Shown here piece after piece: positions 44,601 to 55,200 of a stretch of DNA of 64,000 bases (the first letter of the stretch is position 1; every line of letters starts with the position of its first letter). The position numbers and the translations under genes are program-made. Source of the stretch: Piezodorus guildinii (taxonomy: Eukaryota > Arthropoda > Insecta > Hemiptera > Pentatomidae); NCBI GenBank assembly GCA_023052935.1, contig CM041292.1, positions 36,090,639 to 36,154,638 of the forward strand. The letters run 5' to 3'. The notes beneath the pieces are model-generated. The model worked only from the letters and a program-made list of their open reading frames with translations, ran no database searches and had not been told where the DNA came from.

Positions 44601-47600
44601 CATCATTTCTACACCTTCAGGTGACTCACGCTCTTCTCATCACCACATTTCCAGTTCTAAAAAGCCCTGATGATGACCCACAAAGGGGGTCGAAACGTTG
44701 GCAAACAATAAAATAGTTGAAACTATTTAGTTGTTTCATTTAATGACCGCCACCTGGACTAATTCCTTCCAGATAGTGATAAATATTTTTGTTAGGTGTT
44801 TTTCATATGAAAATTAAAAAGTTTGTCGATAAACTTGTTTAGAAAATTAACTGAGGTTTGGCCTGTAATTTAAAGTTTGCAGTAGTTGTAATTTCAGTAA
44901 CTTTTGTTCATTAGTCCAAATGGAACTTGTTATTGATTTTTTTTTTTAGTACTAAAGGTAGCGCTACACTGTGAGAAATAAGGTAGGTGTAGGTGAGGTG
45001 AAATTTGGTGAAAGTGAATATCATACACTCTCACATACTTTCAATATATAATACATATTCAATTCTCGAATTTTCTATATTACTTCTTTTTTTTTTTTTT
45101 TTTTTTTTTAACTTTTGTTGTAAATAATGTTTAATTTCGGAAAATAGAGTTTCTACATAAAAAAAACATGTTTTCATGATGTGTATATATATTACACTTG
45201 TTTGTTTTGGTATAATTTTATCATTAATGTGAATAATTTTTTTCCTTTTTAATTTTGTTGGAAGTTTTTCTTAATATACACACTTAAAAGAGCACACATC
45301 GACTTCCGTTTGTCACTTAATTACTTTATTTGATAAGCTTTCATATCTGTCAACATTTCGGGGCTGTTAACCCATTTTCACGACATTTTTTCATTATATA
45401 AATGCTTTTTCATATATAACCCATCATTTTATTTCATAGCACACTGCTATTTGTCCTTATGGGTGTTCATCCAATAGAAACAGTGAGCCAAAGAACACCC
45501 ATAAGGACAAATAGCAGTGTGCTATGAAATTAAATGATGGGTTATACATGAAAAAGCATTTATATAATGAAAAAATAAATCTTGAAAATAGAGAAACAGC
45601 CCCGAAACGTTGACAGATATAAAACCTTGTGAAATAAAGTAATTAAGTGACAAATGAAAGTCAATGTGTGCTCTTTTAAGTGTAATTAAATAAAAATATT
45701 TAAATAATAAATATTATGTAATGTTTTATAGGATTTTTCTAAAAGTAATATTTGATGTATTATCCAAATTTTTTTTTTTTAAATTAGCCTTCCCTCTCTT
45801 CTGCTACTTTTGTGGACTCTCACCATGTAGCGCTGCCTTAAAAGAAATATTTATATATAGAAATAAGAGTATTATGTAATATCCTGTCATTCAGTTGATT
45901 TTAAGTTGCCTTACCCCGTACTCTCATCTCTATTGATCATTGTGGTTTAGGAGTTGGTTTCCTTTTAATCAGTGCCTATTAACTCTCACCACTCCAGTGC
46001 TTTTTTTATATATAACTTTAAAAACTCTGTGGATCATAATGCAAAAATATGGGATCCCTTTATCTTAAGAGCAGGTAAAATTTTAACTTATTGTATATGT
46101 CATCCACGTGAAATATCACAGTGAAGCGCGGCCTTATTATATTTTCTTATCCAAGTTTAATTGGGAGTTAAGTATTACTTTCATATCATGTTTGTCCAAT
46201 ACCTCTTAATAAGATGGTTTTATTATTAACAATTCCGTCAGCTAAATATTTCTGATAAGCTTCTAGTTTTATAAATGCAATATATCCATTGAAAATATAC
46301 TTATGCGAATTCTCATTACTTGTTTTGTGTATAAAATACATATATATTAAATATCTATTTGAATTTTATTTTATCTTTTTAGTGCGAATAAAAACTTGGA
46401 TTATATGATAGATTTTTCTTTAAGTGTGTGCGGATCTAATCAATGGAGCTAAGAAGGAAAACCTCCGTGTGAAGGGACCCATTAGGATGCCCACCAAGAT
46501 TCTAAGGATCACTACCCGTAAAACTCCTTGCGGTGAAGGTTCCAAGACTTGGGATCGCTTCCAAATGAGGATTCACAAGAGGGTTATCGACCTTCACTCT
46601 CCATCTGAAGGTAACTACTCAATACTTAATTGTCTCCACACCATTGTCTTCATTATAACTTTATGCTTTTTATCTTACTTTTACAAACTTTATTTCTACC
46701 TAAGACTATTTTAAAGAACTTATCTTAATCATTTTCATTCTACTCAATTATAATATTTTATTCAACTACTTATTTATTACTTACTGTTTGCTCTGTTGAT
46801 ATTTCTATAAATTAAAATTATTTTTTGCACTCAAAAGTTGCAATTTTAAACAGCGTGATGGCTCAGTGATGTATAACCATGGAGTTTGATGTCAAGTGAT
46901 GACTGAACTCAATGCTAGATAGTATCTGAGAGTCATCAGCTACTTAATTATTACATAAGTAGATATCTATATTGCTTTTTAGAGTTCTTTATATTAAGTT
47001 TAATAACTTGTAATATTGGATTATGCAATCAATTTCTTTGATATTATAAATTTAATTTTTCTTCAGTATATAGGCTCTTTCCTAGATTTTGTTTTGGTTT
47101 TTGAGGTATTAATTTTTTATCATTAGTTAAATATTGATTAATTACTATTTTAGCTGTCATTAAGAAATTTGTGGTTTCAAGTTCTTCCGTTACTGCCTTC
47201 ACTGTTCTAAAGTAATCTTGATCCTCACATTAGCAATATGATATAAAATATTTCTATTCATACTGCTGCTAAAATGTTTTTAGCAAATTTTTATGAAAAA
47301 TCATTCTGATTGAATTTAGATGTTTATCAGAGAGATCAAATTCAGTTCATAAGAATAAAAAAATCTTGGCGCTTAAGTTGTGTTATGGTTTAACTAAGAG
47401 TTATCAATTTCATCCGAATTTTTTTCTAGCATGTCTCGTTTTTCACTCTTACATGATGTTTCTTCAATTTTGTTAGATAATTCATATTGTTTGCCATTTT
47501 CAGATTGTTAAAAAGAATCTTACATTACACTCAGGCTTAAATTTTAAAATTTAAGTTTAAACTGTCATCATAATTTCTATCAATGTTAAATTATTTCATT

Positions 47601-48399
47601 CATAACAGTCAGTGACATTTGTTGAAAAAAAACTGGACTTGATCATATGTACTACTTCTGTGCTCAGATTGAAAAATGTTATGTTACTTCTTTTTTATAA
47701 ATGAGAGTCTTCACATTCTATAGTGTCCATTCATTTATGTTTAGAAGGTGAAAAAATGTCATAAGCGTGTCTCTTTCCGTTTAGGAGTAAACAACACTGC
47801 TTTGTACTAATAACAACCCACCTTCTAAACATAAACTAATGGACGCTCTAGAATTTTAAGACTCTTATTTCTAGAAAAAGTAACTTATACCATTTTGCCA
47901 TTTGAGCACTGACTTAATAGTTAAATCAGTATTTGATAAGAATAAAATGTCTGTGTATTGTTTCAAAAGGTTTTTTCTTGTTCTTACTGCTGTAAAATTG
48001 TATGTGCCAAGAATGCCCTATGATGTTAAACCCAGCTCTCTGAAAATGCACGTATTTCATTATATATGTGGAGAGCATTTTGTTTGATCTGAGGGCTCAT
48101 TTGGATCAATTTTTATGATCCATTATACAGTTTTAATTAATAATGAGATAAGTGATAAAGTTTAAGTAATTTAACACATTATTAATAGTGAGCAGATAAT
48201 ACATACATTTCATTATAAGAATAAAAAACTCAGTTTTGTAGGTGTATACCTACTCAATCAGCAATTTTATTAAAATTAAAACAATATTTTTTCTTATCTA
48301 ATATTTAATTTTTTTGTCTTGTTTGTTACAGTTGTGAAACAGATAACTTCAATCTCTCTTGAACCTGGTGTTGAGGTGGAAGTCACAATTGCCGAATAA
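41694..48399 (+). CDS. RpS20: 40S ribosomal protein S20 (uS10)
   Basis: uS10 is a component of the small ribosomal subunit head. Coding exons: 41694-41696 (ATG alone, followed by GTAAGT), 43964-44060, 46425-46610 and 48332-48399. All junctions are canonical and the frame is continuous (ATG|TCA; AAA G|TG; GAA G|TT). The protein begins [20 protein letters not shown], continues [19 protein letters not shown], contains [20 protein letters not shown] then [20 protein letters not shown], and ends [15 protein letters not shown], about 117 residues against 119-120 for animal S20. Splitting the start codon from the rest is common in ribosomal protein genes. Introns 1-3 each hold a C/D-box snoRNA candidate (43793, 44120, 48011), and introns 2 and 3 hold foldback elements. 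The gene shows no damage. Confidence 0.97.
41697..43963 (+). other. RpS20 intron 1
   Basis: 2.27 kb, GTAAGT to TTTTCATAG. It contains poly-A (42793-42811) and poly-T (43274-43299) tracts and one snoRNA candidate 88 bp from its 3' end. Nothing else is supported in it. Confidence 0.8.
43793..43875 (+). ncRNA. C/D-box snoRNA candidate 1 (RpS20 intron 1)
   Basis: A perfect 8-bp terminal stem (ATTGACCA 43793-43800 with TGGTCAAT 43868-43875) encloses box C (ATGATGA, 43802-43808) and box D (CTGA, 43864-43867), the standard box C/D layout at 83 nt. The antisense element CCCAGCTCAC (43817-43826) is complementary to GTGAGCTGGG. From memory, this is a conserved stretch of large-subunit rRNA (GTGAGCTGGGTTTAG), the region methylated under guide U35/snR73. 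The D' box after it is degenerate (CTAT). The same antisense core occurs in the next two introns. The distance to the 3' splice site, about 88 nt, suits intronic snoRNA processing. Confidence 0.8.
44101..44119 (+). repeat. poly-T tract
   Basis: An interrupted run of T directly before snoRNA candidate 2. Confidence 0.6.
44120..44201 (+). ncRNA. C/D-box snoRNA candidate 2 (RpS20 intron 2)
   Basis: Terminal stem TCAGTCT (44120-44126) with AGGCTGA (44195-44201), all paired with one G-U. Box C is ATGATGA (44128-44134), D' CTGA (44148-44151) and box D CTGA (44191-44194). The element upstream of D' is CCCAGCTCT (44139-44147), sharing CCCAGCTC with candidates 1 and 3. By the D'+5 rule the methylated base would be the C pairing with the G at 44143. 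It starts only about 60 nt after the 5' splice site. Confidence 0.8.
44344..44356. repeat. target-site duplication, left copy
   Basis: GATAGTGATAAAT, repeated at 44772-44784, flanks the foldback element. Confidence 0.75.
44357..44771. mobile_element. Penelope-like foldback element in RpS20 intron 2
   Basis: Inverted arms of about 83 bp (44389-44472 and 44692-44771) begin CTGGAAGGAATTAGTCC, with ATAGTTTCAACTATTTTA nearer the centre. The right half has CTGATGATGACCC, AAAGGGGGTCGAAACGTTGG, the same layout as the 48782-59726 family but with a different stem sequence. An extra tail of about 32 nt (44357-44388, starting TGTGGATGTAATTAG) exists on the left only. The middle is unique sequence without an ORF. 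It is flanked by 13-bp target duplications. Confidence 0.75.
44772..44784. repeat. target-site duplication, right copy
   Basis: Second GATAGTGATAAAT. The first G overlaps the arm end, so the duplication is 12 or 13 bp. Confidence 0.75.
45283..45682. mobile_element. near-perfect foldback element in RpS20 intron 2
   Basis: Arms of about 185 bp (about 45283-45467 and 45496-45682) start CACTTAAAAGAGCACAC, with GTCCTTATGGGTGTTC next to the loop at about 45468-45495. The right arm holds CAGCCCCGAAACGTTGACAG. The left arm's reverse complement holds GGGTTAACAGCCCCGAAATG, a relative of the Penelope-like stem-GAAAC end with the CUGAUGA part decayed. No ORF. I found no clear target duplication. Confidence 0.7.
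47699..47870. mobile_element. MITE with about 52-bp inverted repeats in RpS20 intron 3
   Basis: The left arm (from AAATGAGAGTCTT to GTTTAGAAGGTG, 47699-47751) and the right arm (from CACCTTCTAAAC to AAGACTCTTATTT, 47819-47870) pair with a few mismatches. The loop is about 68 bp. Non-coding. Confidence 0.7.
48011..48103 (+). ncRNA. C/D-box snoRNA candidate 3 (RpS20 intron 3)
   Basis: Terminal stem GCCCT (48015-48019) with AGGGC (48092-48096), optionally extended past a 2-nt bulge (AAT/ATT). Box C is ATGATGT (48020-48026), one base off consensus. D' is CTGA (48040-48043) and box D CTGA (48089-48092). The element upstream of D' reads TTAAACCCAGCTCT (48026-48039), extending the complementarity to GAGCTGGGTTTA of large-subunit rRNA, the longest match of the three. 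It lies about 230 nt before the last exon. Confidence 0.7.
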
Positions 48400-48768
48400 T
48401 TCCATTGTTTTTATTATGTAATGATTACATATGAAATTTTATAAAATAGAAAAAAAATTGAAAAATTATTTTTTTATTCTCATTATTGCTTTACCTGATT
48501 TTTACCACCACCCACCGTGCACGAGCAGCTTGAGTTGCTGATGATTTTTAAGTATTGTGATAAAAAGATTATGTAAGGGTATTACATAAACGCTGCCCAA
48601 ACCTTCCAGTTTGCCATGGATTTTATTAATGTAGAACAAATATAATTTCGGGTTCATCTGCTTTTAAGCCAAAGACTTTTCTTGTAATAAATTAAGGCAT
48701 TGATTTTTTAAAAGTACTACATTTTTTTTTTTTAATTGATATTTTGACATATTAGTATTCTAATAACT
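48400..48768 (+). other. RpS20 3' flank
   Basis: Presumed 3' UTR followed by AT-rich flank up to the Penelope-like insertion. No second gene. Confidence 0.5.
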
Positions 48769-48781
48769 CAATTTTATTTTA
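48769..48781. repeat. target-site duplication of the composite PLE, left copy
   Basis: CAATTTTATTTTA here and at 59727-59739, immediately outside both ends of the 10.9-kb block. Confidence 0.85.
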
Positions 48782-48861
48782 TATTGAGGGTGTATAGTCG
48801 ACTGTAGAAACTATTATAGGTGGAATAGTCAGGAATCAGTCATTTTTAAAAAGTTTTTAAT

Positions 48862-48905
48862 TTTGCCAACGTTTCGGCTCAAGCTTGTGAGCCATCATCA
48901 GGGCT
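48862..48905 (-). ncRNA. hammerhead-ribozyme-like motif in PLE unit 1
   Basis: In sense orientation: CTGATGA, T, a hairpin with stem GGCTC/GAGCC, then GAAACGTTGGC. This resembles core C3-A9, helix II and GAAA of hammerhead ribozymes, known in Penelope-like elements. One extra base sits before helix II, and a closing helix III with a cleavage site is not obvious. The same motif occurs at about 52281-52324, 55701-55744 and 59637-59680 (+). Confidence 0.5.
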
Positions 48906-49137
48906 ACAAACATCAGAACAAAAGAGATACATATTAATATGATAATGAAAATTTTCTTCTGAATGTAGTGACAATGATAACATTTGAAATAAAACAGAAA
49001 ATATACCAACATACTTAAATATTATAGATACAAATAATGATAATATGATACATAATCTGATGATGATAAGCATAACAAATTTTACAGAACTTTAGACTTT
49101 AATATAAAAGTAAAAAAACATATATATATAAACGTAC
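48904..49137 (-). other. intron of PLE unit 1
   Basis: In sense orientation it begins GTACGTTTATATATA and ends GATGTTTGTAG, 234 bp. The palindromic element at 187-470 has exactly this segment missing. Copies sit at 52323-52556, 55743-55976 and 59403-59636 (+). Confidence 0.8.
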
Positions 49138-49525
49138 CATTACTGAGCCATGTCCAAGCATAAACTGAGGAAAACCATAAACATAGGTAGTATGGGGAGG
49201 GGTTCGTGTAAAAACCCTGAAGGTTTTCCCCTCTAAGTGTAAATACTACAGCTTATCTTTGTTTTTAAAAAGTTTTACAAAATTATATAATGGAAAAAAC
49301 AAAATAATATATCCGTATGTACAATAAGGTTGAACATTTTTAACAGAAAATTATAAACACTAGAATCAGAGGTATTTAAAAGATCATGAGGTATATAATA
49401 AAAAACAAAATAAAATAAATAAATAACAAAAACAAGAACCAGAGGTGTTGTAAACAAAAGATAAATATACAGTAAATAAATAAAATATACATTACACAAG
49501 CAATTTGTACAATAAAGTGATAGAG

Positions 49526-52135
49526 TTATAATTTAAGGAGACGGAAGATGTTAGCATACGAGGGAGAAATTATCTCTTTGTCAGTTTTATGATTTACGGG
49601 AACTCGATCTTTTTCCATATGGATATATATAGCTTCGGAGAGGAGTCGCTTTTTGTAGTTAGGTACGGTGGCTAGGATTTCAGGATTATCAAAATCAAAA
49701 TGATGGTCAAGGGATATAGCGTGCTCGGATAATTTTGAGGAAAATGGGTTACGGGTAGATATTGTGTATTTGTGCTGATAAATTCTTTTTTTGAGATAGT
49801 TTTTGGTCTCGCCTATGTAACATGAATTACAATTTGGGGAAGAGCAGGGAATACGATAAACTAAATTTGATTTTTGTAGGAAAGGGATGGGATCTTTTAG
49901 TTTTGAATATAGATTCTTTAATTTGTTACTATGTTTTAAAACTAAGCGGAGATGGGGAAAGCTAGAGGATAAGACTTTTTTAATTTTTTGAGATAGAGAT
50001 GGGATGTATGGAATGGATCTGTACTGGGGAACTATGGCGGTTTGTGGAGAGTGTGCGGGGATGGAGTGAGGGTTTGAAGAAGTTTTAATGAGGTTCTTGA
50101 TTAATTGGTCAGGAAAATTATTAGATTTTAGGATTTTTGTTAGTCGGGTTAAATTATCTTGGTGAAATTTTGTATCGGAAAGTGTTAAGGAACGGTGTAT
50201 GAGGTTTTTGGCTACACTGATTTTCTGGTGATGTGGGTGTAAGGAAAAATAATTAAGGAGACGGCCAGAATAAGTAGGTTTGGTGTACCAGTTAGTGGAT
50301 AGTGAATTATCGGAATTTCTTATGATAAGGAGGTCGAGGAACGGAAGTGAGTTATTGTTTTCTGTTTCAATGGTAAATTGGAGTCGAGGATGGTATGAGT
50401 TGAAAGAAGTCAAGATATTAGGGATGGCTTTGGGGTTGAGGATCAGGAAAAGGTCATCAACATATTTTTTAATGAAAAAAATATCTGCGGAAAAGTTAGG
50501 TATAACGGTGTCAAGAAGGTGATTGAGGACGATGTTGGAGAGATCAGGAGCAAGACAGTTTCCCATGGCTAAACCCGAAATTTGTTTATAAAATTTCTCT
50601 TGGAAGCATAGGTAGCCAGAGTTACAGCACAGAGAGAGGGATTCAAGGTATGAGGATTGGTTGAGGGAGGTATGTGGTTCTAAGGTCAGCCAATTTTCAT
50701 CGATTATTTTAAGAGCACGGTCAGTAGGGATGTTGGTAAAAAGGTTTACAGCATCTAGGGAGGCTAAAATGAAATTTTGAGGAATAGTTAGGGATTTCAG
50801 TTCTTCAAGGAGTTGCTGTGAATTTTGGATGTCATATGGGTTATTTTGGCTGAGTTTTTGTAAGGGAGAAAGAAGGAATGAACTGAGTTTTGAGGATGGT
50901 GAGTTGATATTTGAAATTATGGGACGTAATGGGTTTCCTGGTTTATGGATTTTAGGTAAGCCGTAACATCGGGGAGCAACTGAATTATAGGAGATGAGGT
51001 TTTTGTAGGTAGAGAGAGTGATCTGTTTGGATTCGTGGAGATATTTTAAATGCTGGTTAAATTTAGTGGTGAGAGAGGATGTAGGATCGCGTTTGGTAGG
51101 AAGGTATGTGGTTTTGTCAGAAAGAAGGAAATTTAGTTTTTCATCGTATTCTGCCCGGTCCATGATAACGGTTTTGTTTCCTTTATCTGCACGGGTGACT
51201 ATTATATGGTTATTGGTTTTGAGAAAGGATCGGGTAGAGGATAGGTCCTTAGTAAATTGAGGTGAAAATGGAGAAGGGTTAGACGGAGGGTTTTGTAAGT
51301 AATTGGTAATAATATTAGAGGTTCGGGTACGGGAAATCATTCGTTTTTCATCGTCAGGAATCAAAAGAGTGTCCTGATGGATGAACTCAAGGTCGGTTAT
51401 AAGAGATGGTATTAGTTTTTTTGAATTTGTAAAAGGGATATTGAAGTTTGGACCTAAGCTGAGAATATTATTGACATGTTGAGGGAGTTTAACGGAGGAG
51501 ATGTTGTGAACCCAATCAGGATCCCCGGAAGGATATATCTTATTCGCGTTAAAGTTTTCTTTAAGTTGTTTAAATTTATTTGCTAATATACTTTTTTTCT
51601 TTGATTTATGAGAAATATAGATATTATTAATGCAAGAGTTTAGTGAGGAAATATCGTCAGTAGAGAGAATGGAATAAAAGGAGTTAAATAAATAATTAAT
51701 TTTCTTTTTTACTGCTTGAATGAGGAAAATCGTTTCTTTGATATGTAGGTTAAGGAGTGATTTTTTAAGACGGAGTTGGATGCTTTCAAGTTTTGAGAGA
51801 AATTTTTTGTTAACATTAAAGTTGTTGAAATTGTTGGAAATGAAGGGGGGGAATAAAGAATGAGAGCGGCATTTTAGAAGGAATATGAGCGACTCCTCTT
51901 TGTTGGCTAATTGTTTATAAAGATGGGAAGTACGGTTAAGAAGAGGTTTTTTATCAGGATATTTTGATTTTAGAATTACAAAAGAGTTTACCTCAGTTCT
52001 AATGTTATTTTCTGATGTCGCTGTTATTGTTGCTGGAGATGAAGTAACAGTAACTGATGAATCGGCGTCCGGATGTTGTGAAGGTGACACTGGTGATGAA
52101 CATGTAGTGGTAGGTTTATAAGATGAAGAGTACAT
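49526..52135 (-). CDS. Penelope-like reverse transcriptase with GIY-YIG endonuclease
   Basis: 869 residues. After a Ser/Thr-rich N-terminus come the PLE hallmarks: ADKGNKTVIMDRAEYDEKL (about 316-334), YGLPKIHKPGNPLRPIISN (391-409), RT motif A ASLDAVNLFTNIP (458-470), motif B SGLAMGNCLAP (520-530), motif C YVDD (558-561) and LPFLDLL (597-603). The C-terminal GIY-YIG nuclease has VYRIPC at 759-764, CYIGE at 772-776, the catalytic-type Arg in LKKRIYQHK (R784) and a Glu in LSEAIYIH (E834). RT motifs A and C supply the catalytic aspartates that copy element RNA at a nick made by the endonuclease. No stop or frameshift, so it may be active. The stop is 388 bp from the intron. Highly similar to the other three copies. 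Confidence 0.95.
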   Translation of the reverse strand: MYSSSYKPTTTCSSPVSPSQHPDADSSVTVTSSPATITATSENNIRTEVNSFVILKSKYPDKKPLLNRTSHLYKQLANKEESLIFLLKCRSHSLFPPFISNNFNNFNVNKKFLSKLESIQLRLKKSLLNLHIKETIFLIQAVKKKINYLFNSFYSILSTDDISSLNSCINNIYISHKSKKKSILANKFKQLKENFNANKIYPSGDPDWVHNISSVKLPQHVNNILSLGPNFNIPFTNSKKLIPSLITDLEFIHQDTLLIPDDEKRMISRTRTSNIITNYLQNPPSNPSPFSPQFTKDLSSTRSFLKTNNHIIVTRADKGNKTVIMDRAEYDEKLNFLLSDKTTYLPTKRDPTSSLTTKFNQHLKYLHESKQITLSTYKNLISYNSVAPRCYGLPKIHKPGNPLRPIISNINSPSSKLSSFLLSPLQKLSQNNPYDIQNSQQLLEELKSLTIPQNFILASLDAVNLFTNIPTDRALKIIDENWLTLEPHTSLNQSSYLESLSLCCNSGYLCFQEKFYKQISGLAMGNCLAPDLSNIVLNHLLDTVIPNFSADIFFIKKYVDDLFLILNPKAIPNILTSFNSYHPRLQFTIETENNNSLPFLDLLIIRNSDNSLSTNWYTKPTYSGRLLNYFSLHPHHQKISVAKNLIHRSLTLSDTKFHQDNLTRLTKILKSNNFPDQLIKNLIKTSSNPHSIPAHSPQTAIVPQYRSIPYIPSLSQKIKKVLSSSFPHLRLVLKHSNKLKNLYSKLKDPIPFLQKSNLVYRIPCSSPNCNSCYIGETKNYLKKRIYQHKYTISTRNPFSSKLSEHAISLDHHFDFDNPEILATVPNYKKRLLSEAIYIHMEKDRVPVNHKTDKEIISPSYANIFRLLKL

Positions 52136-52200
52136 ATCTTAGATGTGATGGTTTCTGAAGTTTGCGATGATGAAGTTGAGGTCCCAAGTAGAGTGAATTA

Positions 52201-55200
52201 TATTGAGGGTGTATAGTCGACTGTAGAAACTATTATAGGTGGAATAGTCAGGAATCAGTCATTTTTAAAAAGTTTTTAATTTTGCCAACGTTTCGGCTCA
52301 AGCTTGTGAGCCATCATCAGGGCTACAAACATCAGAACAAAAGAGATACATATTAATATGATAATGAAAATTTTCTTCTGAATGTAGTGACAATGATAAC
52401 ATTTGAAATAAAACAGAAAATATACCAACATACTTAAATATTATAGATACAAATAATGATAATATGATACATAATCTGATGATGATAAGCATAACAAATT
52501 TTACAGAACTTTAGACTTTAATATAAAAGTAAAAAAACATATATATATAAACGTACCATTACTGAGCCATGTCCAAGCATAAACTGAGGAAAACCATAAA
52601 CATAGGTAGTATGGGGAGGGGTTCGTGTAAAAACCCTGAAGGTTTTCCCCTCTAAGTGTAAATACTACAGCTTATCTTTGTTTTTAAAAAGTTTTACAAA
52701 ATTATATAATGGAAAAAACAAAATAATATATCCGTATGTACAATAAGGTTGAACATTTTTAACAGAAAATTATAAACACTAGAATCAGAGGTATTTAAAA
52801 GATCATGAGGTATATAATAAAAAACAAAATAAAATAAATAAATAACAAAAACAAGAACCAGAGGTGTTGTAAACAAAAAGATAAATATACAGTAAATAAA
52901 TAAAATATACATTACACAAGCAATTTGTACAATAAAGTGATAGAGTTATAATTTAAGGAGACGGAAGATGTTAGCATACGAGGGAGAAATTATCTCTTTG
53001 TCAGTTTTATGATTTACGGGAACTCGATCTTTTTCCATATGGATATATATAGCTTCGGAGAGGAGTCGCTTTTTGTAGTTAGGTACGGTGGCTAGGATTT
53101 CAGGATTATCAAAATCAAAATGATGGTCAAGGGATATAGCGTGCTCGGATAATTTTGAGGAAAATGGGTTACGGGTAGATATTGTGTATTTGTGCTGATA
53201 AATTCTTTTTTTGAGATAGTTTTTGGTCTCGCCTATGTAACATGAATTACAATTTGGGGAAGAGCAGGGAATACGATAAACTAAATTTGATTTTTGTAGG
53301 AAAGGGATGGGATCTTTTAGTTTTGAATATAGATTCTTTAATTTGTTACTATGTTTTAAAACTAAGCGGAGATGGGGAAAGCTAGAGGATAAGACTTTTT
53401 TAATTTTTTGAGATAGAGATGGGATGTATGGAATGGATCTGTACTGGGGAACTATGGCGGTTTGTGGAGAGTGTGCGGGGATGGAGTGAGGGTTTGAAGA
53501 AGTTTTAATGAGGTTCTTGATTAATTGGTCAGGAAAATTATTAGATTTTAGGATTTTTGTTAGTCGGGTTAAATTATCTTGGTGAAATTTTGTATCGGAA
53601 AGTGTTAAGGAACGGTGTATGAGGTTTTTGGCTACACTGATTTTCTGGTGATGTGGGTGTAAGGAAAAATAATTAAGGAGACGGCCAGAATAAGTAGGTT
53701 TGGTGTACCAGTTAGTGGATAGTGAATTATCGGAATTTCTTATGATAAGGAGGTCGAGGAACGGAAGTGAGTTATTGTTTTCTGTTTCAATGGTAAATTG
53801 GAGTCGAGGATGGTATGAGTTGAAAGAAGTCAAGATATTAGGGATGGCTTTGGGGTTGAGGATCAGGAAAAGGTCATCAACATATTTTTTAATGAAAAAA
53901 ATATCTGCGGAAAAGTTAGGTATAACGGTGTCAAGAAGGTGATTGAGGACGATGTTGGAGAGATCAGGAGCAAGACAGTTTCCCATGGCTAAACCCGAAA
54001 TTTGTTTATAAAATTTCTCTTGGAAGCATAGGTAGCCAGAGTTACAGCACAGAGAGAGGGATTCAAGGTATGAGGATTGGTTGAGGGAGGTATGTGGTTC
54101 TAAGGTCAGCCAATTTTCATCGATTATTTTAAGAGCACGGTCAGTAGGGATGTTGGTAAAAAGGTTTACAGCATCTAGGGAGGCTAAAATGAAATTTTGA
54201 GGAATAGTTAGGGATTTCAGTTCTTCAAGGAGTTGCTGTGAATTTTGGATGTCATATGGGTTATTTTGGCTGAGTTTTTGTAAGGGAGAAAGAAGGAATG
54301 AACTGAGTTTTGAGGATGGTGAGTTGATATTTGAAATTATGGGACGTAATGGGTTTCCTGGTTTATGGATTTTAGGTAAGCCGTAACATCGGGGAGCAAC
54401 TGAATTATAGGAGATGAGGTTTTTGTAGGTAGAGAGAGTGATCTGTTTGGATTCGTGGAGATATTTTAAATGCTGGTTAAATTTAGTGGTGAGAGAGGAT
54501 GTAGGATCGCGTTTGGTAGGAAGGTATGTGGTTTTGTCAGAAAGAAGGAAATTTAGTTTTTCATCGTATTCTGCCCGGTCCATGATAACGGTTTTGTTTC
54601 CTTTATCTGCACGGGTGACTATTATATGGTTATTGGTTTTGAGAAAGGATCGGGTAGAGGATAGGTCCTTAGTAAATTGAGGTGAAAATGGAGAAGGGTT
54701 AGACGGAGGGTTTTGTAAGTAATTGGTAATAATATTAGAGGTTCGGGTACGGGAAATCATTCGTTTTTCATCGTCAGGAATCAAAAGAGTGTCCTGATGG
54801 ATGAACTCAAGGTCGGTTATAAGAGATGGTATTAGTTTTTTTGAATTTGTAAAAGGGATATTGAAGTTTGGACCTAAGCTGAGAATATTATTGACATGTT
54901 GAGGGAGTTTAACGGAGGAGATGTTGTGAACCCAATCAGGATCCCGGAAGGATATATCTTATTCGCGTTAAAGTTTTCTTTAAGTTGTTTAAATTTATTT
55001 GCTAATATACTTTTTTTCTTTGATTTATGAGAAATATAGATATTATTAATGCAAGAGTTTAGTGAGGAAATATCGTCAGTAGAGAGAATGGAATAAAAGG
55101 AGTTAAATAAATAATTAATTTTCTTTTTTACTGCTTGAATGAGGAAAATCGTTTCTTTGATATGTAGGTTAAGGAGTGATTTTTTAAGACGGAGTTGGAT

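Larger units (their letters stand above)
48782..52200 (-). mobile_element. Penelope-like element, unit 1 (full length, ORF intact)
   Basis: A 3.42-kb unit on the minus strand. From its left end it holds: a 32-34 nt tail (TATTGAGGGTGTATAGTCGA...), the terminal block with the hammerhead-like motif (48862-48905), a 234-bp GT-AG intron (48904-49137), AT-rich sequence, and the ORF (49526-52135). The next unit follows without a gap at 52201, so units are joined head to tail as in the pLTR arrangement of Penelope elements. Its intact ORF suggests recent activity. Confidence 0.9.

Noticed and set aside
47902..48087. 61-codon ORF in RpS20 intron 3
   Set aside because: It overlaps the C/D-box snoRNA candidate and lies in an intron of RpS20, with no protein similarity.
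48879..49499. Minus-strand ORFs of 64-74 codons in PLE units (repeated near 52298, 52694, 55718, 56114, 59047, 59467)
   Set aside because: They are hydrophobic translations of AT-rich intron and untranslated sequence. They overlap the GT-AG intron or follow the stop codon, with no coding motif.
50280..51260. Plus-strand ORFs of 80 codons across from the PLE gene (also 53700-54680 and, minus strand, 57278-58259)
   Set aside because: They are antisense shadows of the reverse transcriptase ORF and repeat in every copy with it.
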